A stretch of 24,810 nt of DNA from JAFGPJ01 sp964439135 (lineage in GTDB: Bacteria; Planctomycetota; Phycisphaerae; Sedimentisphaerales; Anaerobacaceae). Of the stretch, positions 1 to 7,410 are shown in pieces. The stretch is from positions 1 to 24,810 of the forward strand of contig CAYTNN010000046.1 of assembly GCA_964439135.1 (NCBI GenBank), in the 5' to 3' direction. The notes below the pieces were generated by a model. The model worked only from the letters and a program-made list of their open reading frames with translations, ran no database searches and was not told the origin of the DNA. Numbering within the stretch: the stretch's first letter is position 1; each line of letters begins with the position of its first letter. A program made the position numbers and the translations under genes.

Positions 1-162
1 CCCGCCGTGCCCTAAAAGAATAATATTCCGAATATCGCCGGTATTAGCCACTTTTGAGTCTCCAAAAAGCCAGTTTACGATTTCCAATAAAGCTAATGAT
101 AATACAACATTTCCGGGGCCAATGGAAAGGATTTTTTCAAAAAACAAAAGTTTAGCCCGCAC
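1..162 (-). CDS. possible partial ORF at left edge, unrecognised
   Basis: On the minus strand an open frame runs off the left edge from a possible GTG at 162 (or TTG at 147). It encodes a hydrophobic N-terminal stretch (IGPGNVVLSLALLEIVNWLF) followed by a segment ending NIILLGHGG at the edge. It would be the next gene downstream of the MauE-like gene in the same direction. I do not recognise the product. The GTG start lies inside a hairpin and has no good ribosome binding site, and the plus strand is also open here, so this may be chance. It could be a small membrane protein whose remainder lies outside the window. Confidence 0.25.
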   Translation of the reverse strand, partial: MRAKLLFFEKILSIGPGNVVLSLALLEIVNWLFGDSKVANTGDIRNIILLGHGG

Positions 163-186
163 CCCTGCGGTGCGGGGTTGTTTTTC
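156..186. terminator. hairpin terminator downstream of the minus-strand cassette
   Basis: CCCGCACC (156-163) pairs perfectly with GGTGCGGG (169-176) around a 5-nt loop. On the plus strand it is followed by GTTGTTTTTC; on the minus strand the exit side has spaced T runs (CTAAACTTTTG). It lies about 150 nt after the stop of the MauE-like gene. It could end the minus-strand operon, a plus-strand transcript entering from the left, or both. Confidence 0.6.
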
Positions 187-326
187 AAGAAAATTTCCAA
201 ACCAGATTTTGATTTATTCTCCAAAAAGTGTTAGTCTTAAGTCTTTGAGAGGTCCGCACCGTGTAGAGATATTTTAGGAAATGGCGAAGAAATTGCCAGT
301 CAATAGTGAATCGTGTATTAGCAGTT
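187..326. other. non-coding spacer between operon end and terminator
   Basis: I see no credible gene here. An open minus-strand frame (185-385) overlaps the end of the MauE-like gene in another phase and encodes a basic, featureless peptide, so I treat it as a shadow. Confidence 0.5.
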
Positions 327-797
327 TTACGACGTCGCGTGCTTGGTAAGGGGTTGCATGATGAATACAAGAGCGCCGTACGCAAGAGCGCTCAATAGCA
401 ATATGACACACGCACGTATCAGGGTTGCGTAGCTTATGTTTTCTATGTTGGAGGTGCTAAAGCAGCCGCAACTTATTTCAAGGCCATGGTACAGAGCGAA
501 TGCAAGAGTGAACGTGAACATGGCGGCCATCCCGATACTAACCAGCAGTGCGCCACCAACAAAGATGCCGCCTACCAGACATACGCCGACCAGCAACTCG
601 ACCCAGGGTAGTGTAATTGCAACCAACATTCCAAGACTGGGACCGGCAATCTCGTAGTTATACACGCTGGAAAGAAAATCATACGGCTGGCGGATCTTCG
701 GCAAGCTGCTCCAGAGGAACATGCATCCGAGGCCTAAACGCACAATTAATACGAAGGCAGAAAACAATCGTTCTTTTTTCAGTATGTGGATTTTCAT
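327..797 (-). CDS. MauE/DoxX-family redox-associated membrane protein
   Basis: The 156-residue protein has four predicted membrane helices (about residues 12-32, 55-76, 80-103 and 126-147). Between helices 3 and 4 it carries SCGCFS, with Cys110 and Cys112 forming a CxC pair typical of MauE-like proteins. MauE proteins are linked to disulfide handling or maturation of periplasmic proteins (established for methylamine dehydrogenase clusters). There are no methylamine dehydrogenase genes nearby, so the partner must be something else; the 10-cysteine exported protein encoded upstream in the same run is my inferred candidate. The ATG overlaps the stop of the preceding TPR gene as ATGA (794-797), and GAGGAAG lies about 7 nt upstream, so translation is probably coupled. 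Family assignment is fairly sure; substrate is unknown. Confidence 0.75.
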   Translation of the reverse strand: MKIHILKKERLFSAFVLIVRLGLGCMFLWSSLPKIRQPYDFLSSVYNYEIAGPSLGMLVAITLPWVELLVGVCLVGGIFVGGALLVSIGMAAMFTFTLAFALYHGLEISCGCFSTSNIENISYATLIRACVILLLSALAYGALVFIMQPLTKHATS

Positions 798-2887
798 AGC
801 GATACTTCCTCTATGTTCTCATTTTCCGTTTCTGATTTATCTTCTGAGACAGCCGGAAGAAATTGTTTTATTTGTTCACGCGGGTTCTGTATATACTGCT
901 TTCGATGTTTATATAGCTCAAGTCGCTCGCTGATTTGCATTGTAAACTCCTTATTTCGCGTGCGGTCGGCGAACGTCAGCGCTCTTTCGGCCAATGACAC
1001 TGCTAAGCTGAATTGTCCTCTCGCTGCGTATGCCGCCGCCAATGTATCAAGGATTTCCGGATTTCGATTCATGGTCAGTTCCGAGGCCCGTTCGGCAAGA
1101 CGTAAAGATTTGTCGGCATCTCGAACCTCCGGGTCAGGGTGGGTGGATAGGAACCACGCCAGCTCTTTCAAGTAAATCAGGCTGGCGGGACTTAGACGCA
1201 CGGCCTCTCGAAGACTCCTTAGCCCCTTATCAGGCCAGCCTCCCAATATCAAAGCCATGCCAAGGTTATAGTGTGCCCCAACCAACTCGGGATTTGTCTG
1301 TAAGACCTTGCGGAATTGTTTGATTGCCTCTTCGTATTGACCTTTTGATTTGAGAATAAGACCTAAATTGAGGCGCGCCTCAGTATAAAATGGATCAATC
1401 TCCAGGGCCTTACGATAATGACATGTCGCCTCGTCAATCTTATCATTAAGCCTTCTAAGTTCAGTAGCGAGGTTGAAGTGCGCGAGGGCAAAGCGAGGCG
1501 CGATCTTGAGGGCTTGGCGGAATTGACTGATTGCCTCATCAGTTTTGTTCTGCCACGATAGTACTACCCCCAGATCGCTGTGTAACATAGCAGACCGTGG
1601 GCATATTGTCAACATATGCTCATAGAGAAGCACAGTATCGCGCCAGTAATATTGATACCCACGTGCGGCAACGGCCTCGGCCCCGGCAAGCGTCAGCAAA
1701 ACAACCATTACTGGAGCACAACCGGCAATTGTCTTTCGTCTGCAACTAAAAGTTTGAAACCAAGCCAGAAATGATGCAATTAGTATCAGCAAGCCCAATA
1801 TGGGAAGGTAGGTATACCTGTTAGCTGCTATTACGGGTGTAACTCCTATGATGCCCATAGTTGGCAAAATCGCAAGGAAAAACATTAGCCAACAAGTGAT
1901 TAACGCACGTGTCCAACGCAATGAGATAACAAGCAAAGGAATCAAGATGCACATCCCAACGATACCTGTAAGCACCATGCGGTAGGTAGAGTACCCATAA
2001 TACGCAGAGAGGTTAACCGGCCATACGATTTTGTACAGATAAAAAACGGTATTGTGACAAAGTATGAGCATGACGTCCAGTAGATTATGCTGGCCCGGCA
2101 ACCGCACATTGCCCGACCGGCTTTGAGAAATGCAGGTTATGACGGCGAAAAGAGTTCCAACAGCAAATAAAGGGAGCTTTTCTATAACCACCTTCCAACG
2201 AATGCGCTTGAGTGGCCAATAATCCATCAATAGCATCATCGCCGGCAATGGAACCGTAATCGGTTTGGCCAACAGGGCAAGCACGTATGCAACAAAGCAA
2301 CCGATGAAGTATCTCTTTTTGCCAAGACGGGCAAAACGTACATATAAGATGATGGACGATAGCGCAAAAAAAGTAGCCAGCAATGTCTTGCGTTCACTCA
2401 ACCAGCAAATAGAATCGACCGTCATAGGATGCAACCCGAAAAGTAAGCCTACCCCCGCAGCAACAAGCGCCTGGCCGAATAGAAGGTAAAGCAATACGGC
2501 CACCAGTGCGGTATTGGTCACATGTAGCAGAAGACTTGTGCGATGAAAGGTCCTGAAGCTGTTAGTTCGCCCCGCGAGGCCGCTATCAATCATCAGTGAT
2601 ATCATTGTCAACGGCTGGTAGTAACCTTTGACTGTGGACGGCTTGAGGACCTCGGCAAAAAACCGCCGGGCCGAGGCCCAACTGGGATTTTTTACGAGTG
2701 CATTATTCGTAACATACATATGGTCGTCGTGAAATATTGCCCGGGCAGACAGCGCCGGCATATGTACGAGGAAAACCGAAATACAAACAAAAATAAGCAG
2801 GTACACAAAGAGTTGCCTCCGGGAAGCCGATCTCTGCGAAATGATTTCGGGCTCGCTTAGCACGTCCTCTTGTCTTGGTAGGCTCAT
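794..2887 (-). CDS. GT-C-like multi-pass membrane protein with C-terminal TPRs
   Basis: From the ATG at 2887 the product is 697 residues. Residue 26 onward gives a first membrane helix, then a conserved-looking acidic motif FHDDHMYVTNN (Asp54-Asp55) at the start of the outer loop. This is the layout of the TMTC/PMT-like GT-C glycosyltransferases, in which paired acidic residues sit in the first periplasmic loop. About ten further hydrophobic segments reach residue ~420. The last third contains at least four TPR units (for example ARLNLGLILKSKGQYEEAI). The frame is open further upstream (to 3019), but those starts lie inside the preceding gene; the ATG at 2887 begins one base after that gene's TAA (2889-2891), which favours coupling. 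ATG 2914 is an alternative start. A lipid-linked sugar transferase acting on exported protein is inferred, not shown. Confidence 0.7.
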   Translation of the reverse strand: MSLPRQEDVLSEPEIISQRSASRRQLFVYLLIFVCISVFLVHMPALSARAIFHDDHMYVTNNALVKNPSWASARRFFAEVLKPSTVKGYYQPLTMISLMIDSGLAGRTNSFRTFHRTSLLLHVTNTALVAVLLYLLFGQALVAAGVGLLFGLHPMTVDSICWLSERKTLLATFFALSSIILYVRFARLGKKRYFIGCFVAYVLALLAKPITVPLPAMMLLMDYWPLKRIRWKVVIEKLPLFAVGTLFAVITCISQSRSGNVRLPGQHNLLDVMLILCHNTVFYLYKIVWPVNLSAYYGYSTYRMVLTGIVGMCILIPLLVISLRWTRALITCWLMFFLAILPTMGIIGVTPVIAANRYTYLPILGLLILIASFLAWFQTFSCRRKTIAGCAPVMVVLLTLAGAEAVAARGYQYYWRDTVLLYEHMLTICPRSAMLHSDLGVVLSWQNKTDEAISQFRQALKIAPRFALAHFNLATELRRLNDKIDEATCHYRKALEIDPFYTEARLNLGLILKSKGQYEEAIKQFRKVLQTNPELVGAHYNLGMALILGGWPDKGLRSLREAVRLSPASLIYLKELAWFLSTHPDPEVRDADKSLRLAERASELTMNRNPEILDTLAAAYAARGQFSLAVSLAERALTFADRTRNKEFTMQISERLELYKHRKQYIQNPREQIKQFLPAVSEDKSETENENIEEVSL

Positions 2888-2888
2888 A

Positions 2889-5306
2889 TTATGTTTGTTC
2901 GTGTCTTTCACCATTTTGTTTGCCAAAAGTTTTCTTAGTAGGAGGCTCGCCGTTTTTGTCAATCCATTCGGCCCAGCCTCCCTTGAATATCGAGATATCG
3001 GAAAAACCATCTGAGACAAGCTTAACCGCTACCCTCTCGGCGAATTTGCAGCGGGCACTCTGACAATAAACTATAATGCAGGCATCGTTTGTAATCTTGG
3101 ACGTCACCGATTGATACTCCAAATCATTCGCATCAATCGGTACACTGATCGCCCCTTCCAGATGTCCTATCTTGAAATCACGAGCAAGTCTGGCGTCGAT
3201 AAAAATTGTATCGGTATTAAGCCGCTTGCGAACTTCCTTCTCGCTTACCTTTGGGATGAAATTGCCCGCATGGCCTCTTTGGAGCGAGGCTACAGCGTTA
3301 GTGTTGGCCAATAAGCCGCCATCGTAAGTGAAATGGTAGATCATCCCGCACAACAGGGCCACAATCCCGATGGCCGTGCCTTGGGCTACAGAAAGGCCCA
3401 ATTGCCAACGTCGAGACAAAGGGTACGTAAAGACAAGGCATAGCCGCCTCGCTAATTGAACAATTATAATCGCTAAGATCCCAATTACCGCATAGACGAT
3501 TAATCTATCACGCTGGATATTAAATATGGCGTCGATGTCAAATGGTTTGGCCGAAACAAACAGTGCGAGGCCGTCCCATAGCGGAGCCACCTCGTAAAAA
3601 GGAACCAGCCTTGGTGATTCAGGAGGATTGAACAGCTTCGCCTGGCCGTTTTGGGTTCCCATGAACAGTTCGAAGTGGTCGTACTGATCAGACTCACCAT
3701 TGGATTTGACATGAAGAATGGCCGGATAAGGACTATTACGGAGAACGCGCGTGGTGAGCCGTGCAGCGATTCCCGCATGAAATCCATAGTCGTGTGCTGC
3801 TTTCTGAAGTTCAGCCAATGAACTGCCTTTACGCGAGCCGAAGTAATCGGTCTTAACCAATTCCCGAAAATCTATCTTCTGTCCGGTCAATTTCAAAATA
3901 CTATAAATACAGTACAGACCACAGTGGGGGCGCAGTTGGTCACGGTTGGACGAGACGGATTCAGAGGTCTCTGTTGACTGGCCATCATTGGCAACCGCTT
4001 TGACCGAATCACCAGTGGCAGACTGCGGCAACGATTTGCCCTGACTCCCTAAAGGAGATTTGCCCGGTTCGAGATGCTCCTTATCGGTCATGTGCGCCTC
4101 AGAGCCTTCTTCTAAGATTGCTTGCTCAGTTGACTTATTGTCAGCTTCCAAAGCAGATAGAGCCGATTGTTGTTGATCCCCATCGGTAGTAATCTGCTGA
4201 GATTCATCTTGCGATACAGGTTCAGAGACATCGCTTCTTAAGCCGTTAGCCAGCATGGAAGGAACCTTGTCCTGAGCAACCATGTCATCTACTATCTTGT
4301 CGATCCTTGCAATTGCTTTCTCGTTGATTCTCTTTATCAGTTTGCCGTCCTGCCACGTGTACACTATGTTAAGCACGGGCACAATAACTGTTTTTGTCCC
4401 GTTCGGGACATCAGACCCGACAAAAGAGCGAGATGCTTCGTGATCCGGGTTAGGAATCATCTCATTTACTTTGAAATGTATTTTGCCTGTATATGGCTTT
4501 GCCTCCGGATTGTCACGTAGCTGCCGGCCCGACATCTCCGCTTCCACAGGAAACCACAAACCATCAATCTGTTCAAAACGAATGATTTCCAGCGTATTGC
4601 TGTAAATCTTTTTGTTGGTGGGCTTGTCATATTCGAAATGGTTCTCATCTTTGCTGAGCCAGATGTGTGCTCTGGCAATATTGTAACCATGCTGTGGATC
4701 TATCCAAAGCGTATAGTCGCCATACTTCGTTTTGGCGTCGATAACATGGCACTTGACTCCACCTATCAACTCAGGTTCACTCCGAACGGATATTTCGCGG
4801 GCATTGCGAAGCACCTTATCAATACGCTCGAAAGTGCCTATATAAAAGCCCATCAAACAGGCGGCATCGTGTTTGTATCTAAGGGAATTCAACTCCCAAT
4901 CCATAACGGATTGATCCGCGTCTTCAAATCTGTCAACGTAAACCAAACCCGGTTCATTATTGCCTTTCTTCCGGTACTTTATGTATCTCTGCCCATCCCA
5001 CGTGAGGCTTATGTAAGTGGAGTTGCTTTGAAGAATCTGTTCCCCGCCGTAATCACCCCATTTATGGACGCGACTGCTGGTTCGTTCATCATCAAGGCGT
5101 AGTTCACAAGATCTAACTCTCTTTTCTACCTTTTCTCCGACCACGCCGATTTCGGCTGACATCTCGTATCTAATAATCCATGACCGGATCTTGTCCTGAT
5201 TTGAAGCGTATCTATCAAGCAGTTCGTTAGCGCTTGGATGATTCCCAGCCAAGGCTGACTTCAAAGTCATCAAAAGCAATGAAATGATCATCATTCGCTT
5301 ACACAT
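2889..5306 (-). CDS. LolA-like / C39 peptidase-like / two-TM / rhodanese fusion protein
   Basis: This 805-residue protein is a chain of domains. Residues 1-20 are a signal peptide (MCKRMMIISLLLMTLKSALA). Residues ~25-300 look like the beta-rich fold of LolA-type lipoprotein-sorting proteins (moderate certainty). A Ser/Gln/Glu-rich linker (~345-455) follows. Residues ~456-580 are C39 peptidase-like: Gln457, PHCGLYC with Cys462, YDHFEL with His544 and FNPPE with Asn560 where the family usually has Asp. Two membrane helices (~602-622 and ~636-658) lead to a rhodanese domain (~697-790) with IDAR, His715-x-x-GA and the loop YCQSARC (Cys748, Cys753). With a cleaved signal peptide and two helices, both the C39 and rhodanese parts would face the periplasm. 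The start has GGAG 7 nt upstream. Proteolysis plus sulfur or disulfide chemistry on an exported partner is inferred. Confidence 0.75.
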   Translation of the reverse strand: MCKRMMIISLLLMTLKSALAGNHPSANELLDRYASNQDKIRSWIIRYEMSAEIGVVGEKVEKRVRSCELRLDDERTSSRVHKWGDYGGEQILQSNSTYISLTWDGQRYIKYRKKGNNEPGLVYVDRFEDADQSVMDWELNSLRYKHDAACLMGFYIGTFERIDKVLRNAREISVRSEPELIGGVKCHVIDAKTKYGDYTLWIDPQHGYNIARAHIWLSKDENHFEYDKPTNKKIYSNTLEIIRFEQIDGLWFPVEAEMSGRQLRDNPEAKPYTGKIHFKVNEMIPNPDHEASRSFVGSDVPNGTKTVIVPVLNIVYTWQDGKLIKRINEKAIARIDKIVDDMVAQDKVPSMLANGLRSDVSEPVSQDESQQITTDGDQQQSALSALEADNKSTEQAILEEGSEAHMTDKEHLEPGKSPLGSQGKSLPQSATGDSVKAVANDGQSTETSESVSSNRDQLRPHCGLYCIYSILKLTGQKIDFRELVKTDYFGSRKGSSLAELQKAAHDYGFHAGIAARLTTRVLRNSPYPAILHVKSNGESDQYDHFELFMGTQNGQAKLFNPPESPRLVPFYEVAPLWDGLALFVSAKPFDIDAIFNIQRDRLIVYAVIGILAIIIVQLARRLCLVFTYPLSRRWQLGLSVAQGTAIGIVALLCGMIYHFTYDGGLLANTNAVASLQRGHAGNFIPKVSEKEVRKRLNTDTIFIDARLARDFKIGHLEGAISVPIDANDLEYQSVTSKITNDACIIVYCQSARCKFAERVAVKLVSDGFSDISIFKGGWAEWIDKNGEPPTKKTFGKQNGERHEQT

Positions 5307-5339
5307 ATATCTTCTCCGACAGTAACAGCTACCATTGTT

Positions 5340-5367
5340 CCTATAATATTATCGCATTATTCGGCAA
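5340..5367 (-). promoter_or_regulatory. possible weak promoter for the C39/TPR/MauE genes
   Basis: On the minus strand TTGCCG (5362-5367) is followed after 16 nt by TATAGG (5340-5345), about 35 nt before the start of the fusion gene. It lies just after the hairpin at 5403-5433, so it would restart transcription past that hairpin. The match is imperfect. Confidence 0.3.
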
Positions 5368-5402
5368 GTGTTTGCATCCCGACAGGCCATAATCCGAAAT
5401 TA

Positions 5403-5433
5403 AAGTTGGGCGTCCCTGAAAGACGCCCAACTT
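5403..5433 (-). terminator. perfect 12-bp hairpin after the cysteine-rich gene
   Basis: AAGTTGGGCGTC (5403-5414) is perfectly complementary to GACGCCCAACTT (5422-5433), with a 7-nt loop. It begins 18 nt after the stop of the cysteine-rich gene. On the minus strand the trailing sequence is TTTAATTTCGG, only a weak T tract, so it may be a leaky terminator or an mRNA 3'-end protector that keeps the upstream small gene at a higher level than the genes behind it. Confidence 0.6.
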
Positions 5434-5451
5434 CAATCAAAACCAAGACCA

Positions 5452-5895
5452 TCAAAGGTTACATACTGCACCGTGGAGTTTTACCTCACACATCATGTAA
5501 TCACCAAAATCGGCCAATTCTCCTGAGCATACCTGGCCGGCTGATGTTCCATTACCGCTCCAGGTTACGGTAGTACCTTGTGCTGCCACAAAACCAGTGA
5601 AAGCTCCGCCATAACAATCATAGCCTGAGGCACTTGTGCAATAAGCAGTAAAAGTTCCGCTACATTGGTCATAGCAGTTCCCCACGCCCGGCCCCAGTGT
5701 GCAGGCCAAGTTTAGTGGTCCACAGTTCCAATCAGTGTCACAGGGTCTAGGCCAGCCAGACCTTGTGTACGGCGTCCAGCCTCCGGTAAATAATTCTCCA
5801 CTCACGCCTACCGGTATCGATCCAGCCAGAAGAACTATAAGGCCGATGGCCAATCCAAAGAGTACCGCTATTTGAGATATACCTGATCTTTTCAT
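5452..5895 (-). CDS. exported cysteine-rich small protein (10 Cys), unrecognised
   Basis: The 147-residue product starts MKRSG, then one hydrophobic helix (~8-27), then a Gly/Thr/Ser/Tyr-rich body with ten cysteines (52, 58, 65, 74, 78, 86, 94, 123, 136, 145), an even number that would allow five disulfides. There are few charges and several aromatic residues. It is very probably exported or membrane-anchored. Gly38-Gly39 follows the helix (LFTGG), a possible but unproven double-glycine site for a C39-type peptidase such as the one encoded next. The KRSG-I junction also resembles a prepilin leader, but there is no Glu at +5. AAGGAG (5904-5909) lies about 8 nt before the ATG, a strong site. 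I do not recognise the family; structural, adhesive or modified-peptide roles are all possible. Confidence 0.65.
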   Translation of the reverse strand: MKRSGISQIAVLFGLAIGLIVLLAGSIPVGVSGELFTGGWTPYTRSGWPRPCDTDWNCGPLNLACTLGPGVGNCYDQCSGTFTAYCTSASGYDCYGGAFTGFVAAQGTTVTWSGNGTSAGQVCSGELADFGDYMMCEVKLHGAVCNL

Positions 5896-6227
5896 TGTAA
5901 TAACTCCTTTTCAGAAATATTCATCATCATAAAAATTTGAAAATCTATCTCCACACAACAAGAATACATATAAAATTGAGAGCAACGAAACTTAATACCT
6001 AATCTAATGTTCTCATTGGCAACACCTCCTTTCTTATCTCACTTTCATCGAAAAACAATTGCTCTCTATTTATAATTGTCCGAAAATCACAAAATTCGAC
6101 AAAGATAATTCGTACTTTTCTGGGGTGATTGCGGAAGTGTTTTATAAGGAAAGATTTATAAGCAAAAAAAACTTTTTCTTGCTACTATTCTGTGCAAGAT
6201 GGCTTTTTCTGTGAGAAGCTCTTTTAT
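5896..6227 (-). promoter_or_regulatory. 332-nt leader region of the cysteine-rich gene
   Basis: This AT-rich gap holds no long gene. On the minus strand it has a TATAAA-containing stretch near 6070-6075 that could be a -10 element (no convincing -35), a perfect AAAGGAGGTG site (about 6022-6031) in front of a five-codon ORF, and ~100 nt more before the ATG of the cysteine-rich gene. The spacing suggests a 5' leader rather than simple read-through from the pseudopilin gene. Confidence 0.35.
5999..6016 (-). CDS. five-codon leader ORF with near-ideal ribosome binding site
   Basis: AAAGGAGGTG followed by TTGCCA and ATG opens a frame encoding MRTLD and a TAG stop at 5999-6001. It has one of the best Shine-Dalgarno matches in the window yet only five codons. 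If the TAG is ignored the same frame continues for 17 codons to 5945 as a hydrophobic segment (VLSFVALNFICILVVWR). It could be a translated leader peptide, a small membrane protein broken by a nonsense mutation, or chance. Nothing identifies a function. Confidence 0.35.
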   Translation of the reverse strand: MRTLD

Positions 6228-7187
6228 TTAGTAGTCTTTGAAGTTTCTCATCCACTCCGGCCATTCTTCGGGCTTTGCCCCGCCGGCTTTTGTCCATTCG
6301 TTTGCCGTGTCGAACTCGCGATGCCACTTCAACGTCCACAACTCCTTGAGCCCAACCTTCCTTATAGACCAATCCATAAAAAGCCCATTTACGTACCCAT
6401 CGTGCCGGTTAATGCAGAAATTCTCAAGACTTATAGGCTCGTGAATAGGAGTATCATCTGGGTTCCGGCAAGTAGGCACAGCATCATGCCCTGGAGGGGC
6501 AATATTATCAACAATCCACCAATTGTTCACCCAGCAAGCATCCAAGTATATTGGTATATTGTATGCCCCCTTTACATCGGAGGTTCTCCAGTACAATCGG
6601 GATTCCGTGTTGGAATCTGCAGGCAGGCCGGACCAATAAACGAACTTGTTTATGCCATAGCTGCCATACCCATTCGGCAGGAATCCTTTAGGCCAGCACC
6701 TACCCCATGCCATAAACGTTCCGCCTACGGGTTTAACATTATCTTCACCGGTTGGATTTACAGGCTTTGTGGCCAAAGGACAACACATTATACCCTCGAT
6801 TCTGGTGCACTCATCCATATCCAAACTCTCACTATCACCATTCCAACCCCATAACATATAAAGCGTATATGTAAGAGTCCAATTAGGTTGTAATGTCCGG
6901 CTCGGTAAAGAACCGTCATTATCTTGTGTATATGTAGCCCAGATAGTGCCCCATTGTCTCAGGTTCGACTGACAGACAACCGCTTTAGCCTGCTTCCTTA
7001 CCCGTTGAAGCGCGGGCACCAATATCGCCAGCAACAGCGCAATAATGGCTATCACAACCAATAGCTCGATGAGTGTAAATCCCGCTCTTTTAGAAATGCA
7101 TCTTCTATTTCGCCCAGCCAACAATCCGCTTTGCCGATTGGGAATCCTTATTTCAACCGGCGTATAACCTTTTGCCCCGCACATCAT
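6228..7187 (-). CDS. pseudopilin-like protein with prepilin N-methylation motif and H-X9-DG-like tail
   Basis: From the ATG at 7187 the product is 319 residues: a basic leader of about 36 residues, the prepilin peptidase site KRAG-FTLIELLVV (Gly36/Phe37, Glu at +5), one hydrophobic helix, then the VPALQRVRKQAKAVVCQSNL segment and a globular part typical of the planctomycete DUF1559/type II pseudopilin group. Near the C-terminus RHDGYVNGLFMDWSIRKV matches the H-X9-DG motif of that group with Trp in place of Gly. I chose 7187 because GGGAG lies 4 nt upstream (7 nt for the second ATG); the frame is open to an ATG at 7256 without a better site. It probably joins an envelope pseudopilus or is anchored in the inner membrane. 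No secretion ATPase or peptidase gene is in view. Confidence 0.8.
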   Translation of the reverse strand: MMCGAKGYTPVEIRIPNRQSGLLAGRNRRCISKRAGFTLIELLVVIAIIALLLAILVPALQRVRKQAKAVVCQSNLRQWGTIWATYTQDNDGSLPSRTLQPNWTLTYTLYMLWGWNGDSESLDMDECTRIEGIMCCPLATKPVNPTGEDNVKPVGGTFMAWGRCWPKGFLPNGYGSYGINKFVYWSGLPADSNTESRLYWRTSDVKGAYNIPIYLDACWVNNWWIVDNIAPPGHDAVPTCRNPDDTPIHEPISLENFCINRHDGYVNGLFMDWSIRKVGLKELWTLKWHREFDTANEWTKAGGAKPEEWPEWMRNFKDY

Positions 7188-7410
7188 AATTCTCCCTATA
7201 TTACAGTCATTTTGCCTGAGGTTTACGGACAGAAATCCGCCTTCGGAGAATTCCATATCCTACGGATATCTCCGTGCAAACCCCGGGCACGGTAAGTTAG
7301 GTGCGGTTAACAATAAGACGATTCGAGGAAGTTTTACGTTCTATGATGTATTACGCTTTCAATAATATCGTATACAAAAGCAAGAAAAAATCAAGAAAAA
7401 AATTAAAAAA

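Noticed and set aside
2888..3019. Upstream start (ATG at 3019) for the GT-C/TPR protein
   Set aside because: It would lie 130 nt inside the rhodanese coding region without a ribosome binding site; the ATG right after the preceding stop fits better.
6192..6854. 220-codon plus-strand ORF
   Set aside because: Antisense to the pseudopilin gene, with no recognisable protein features.
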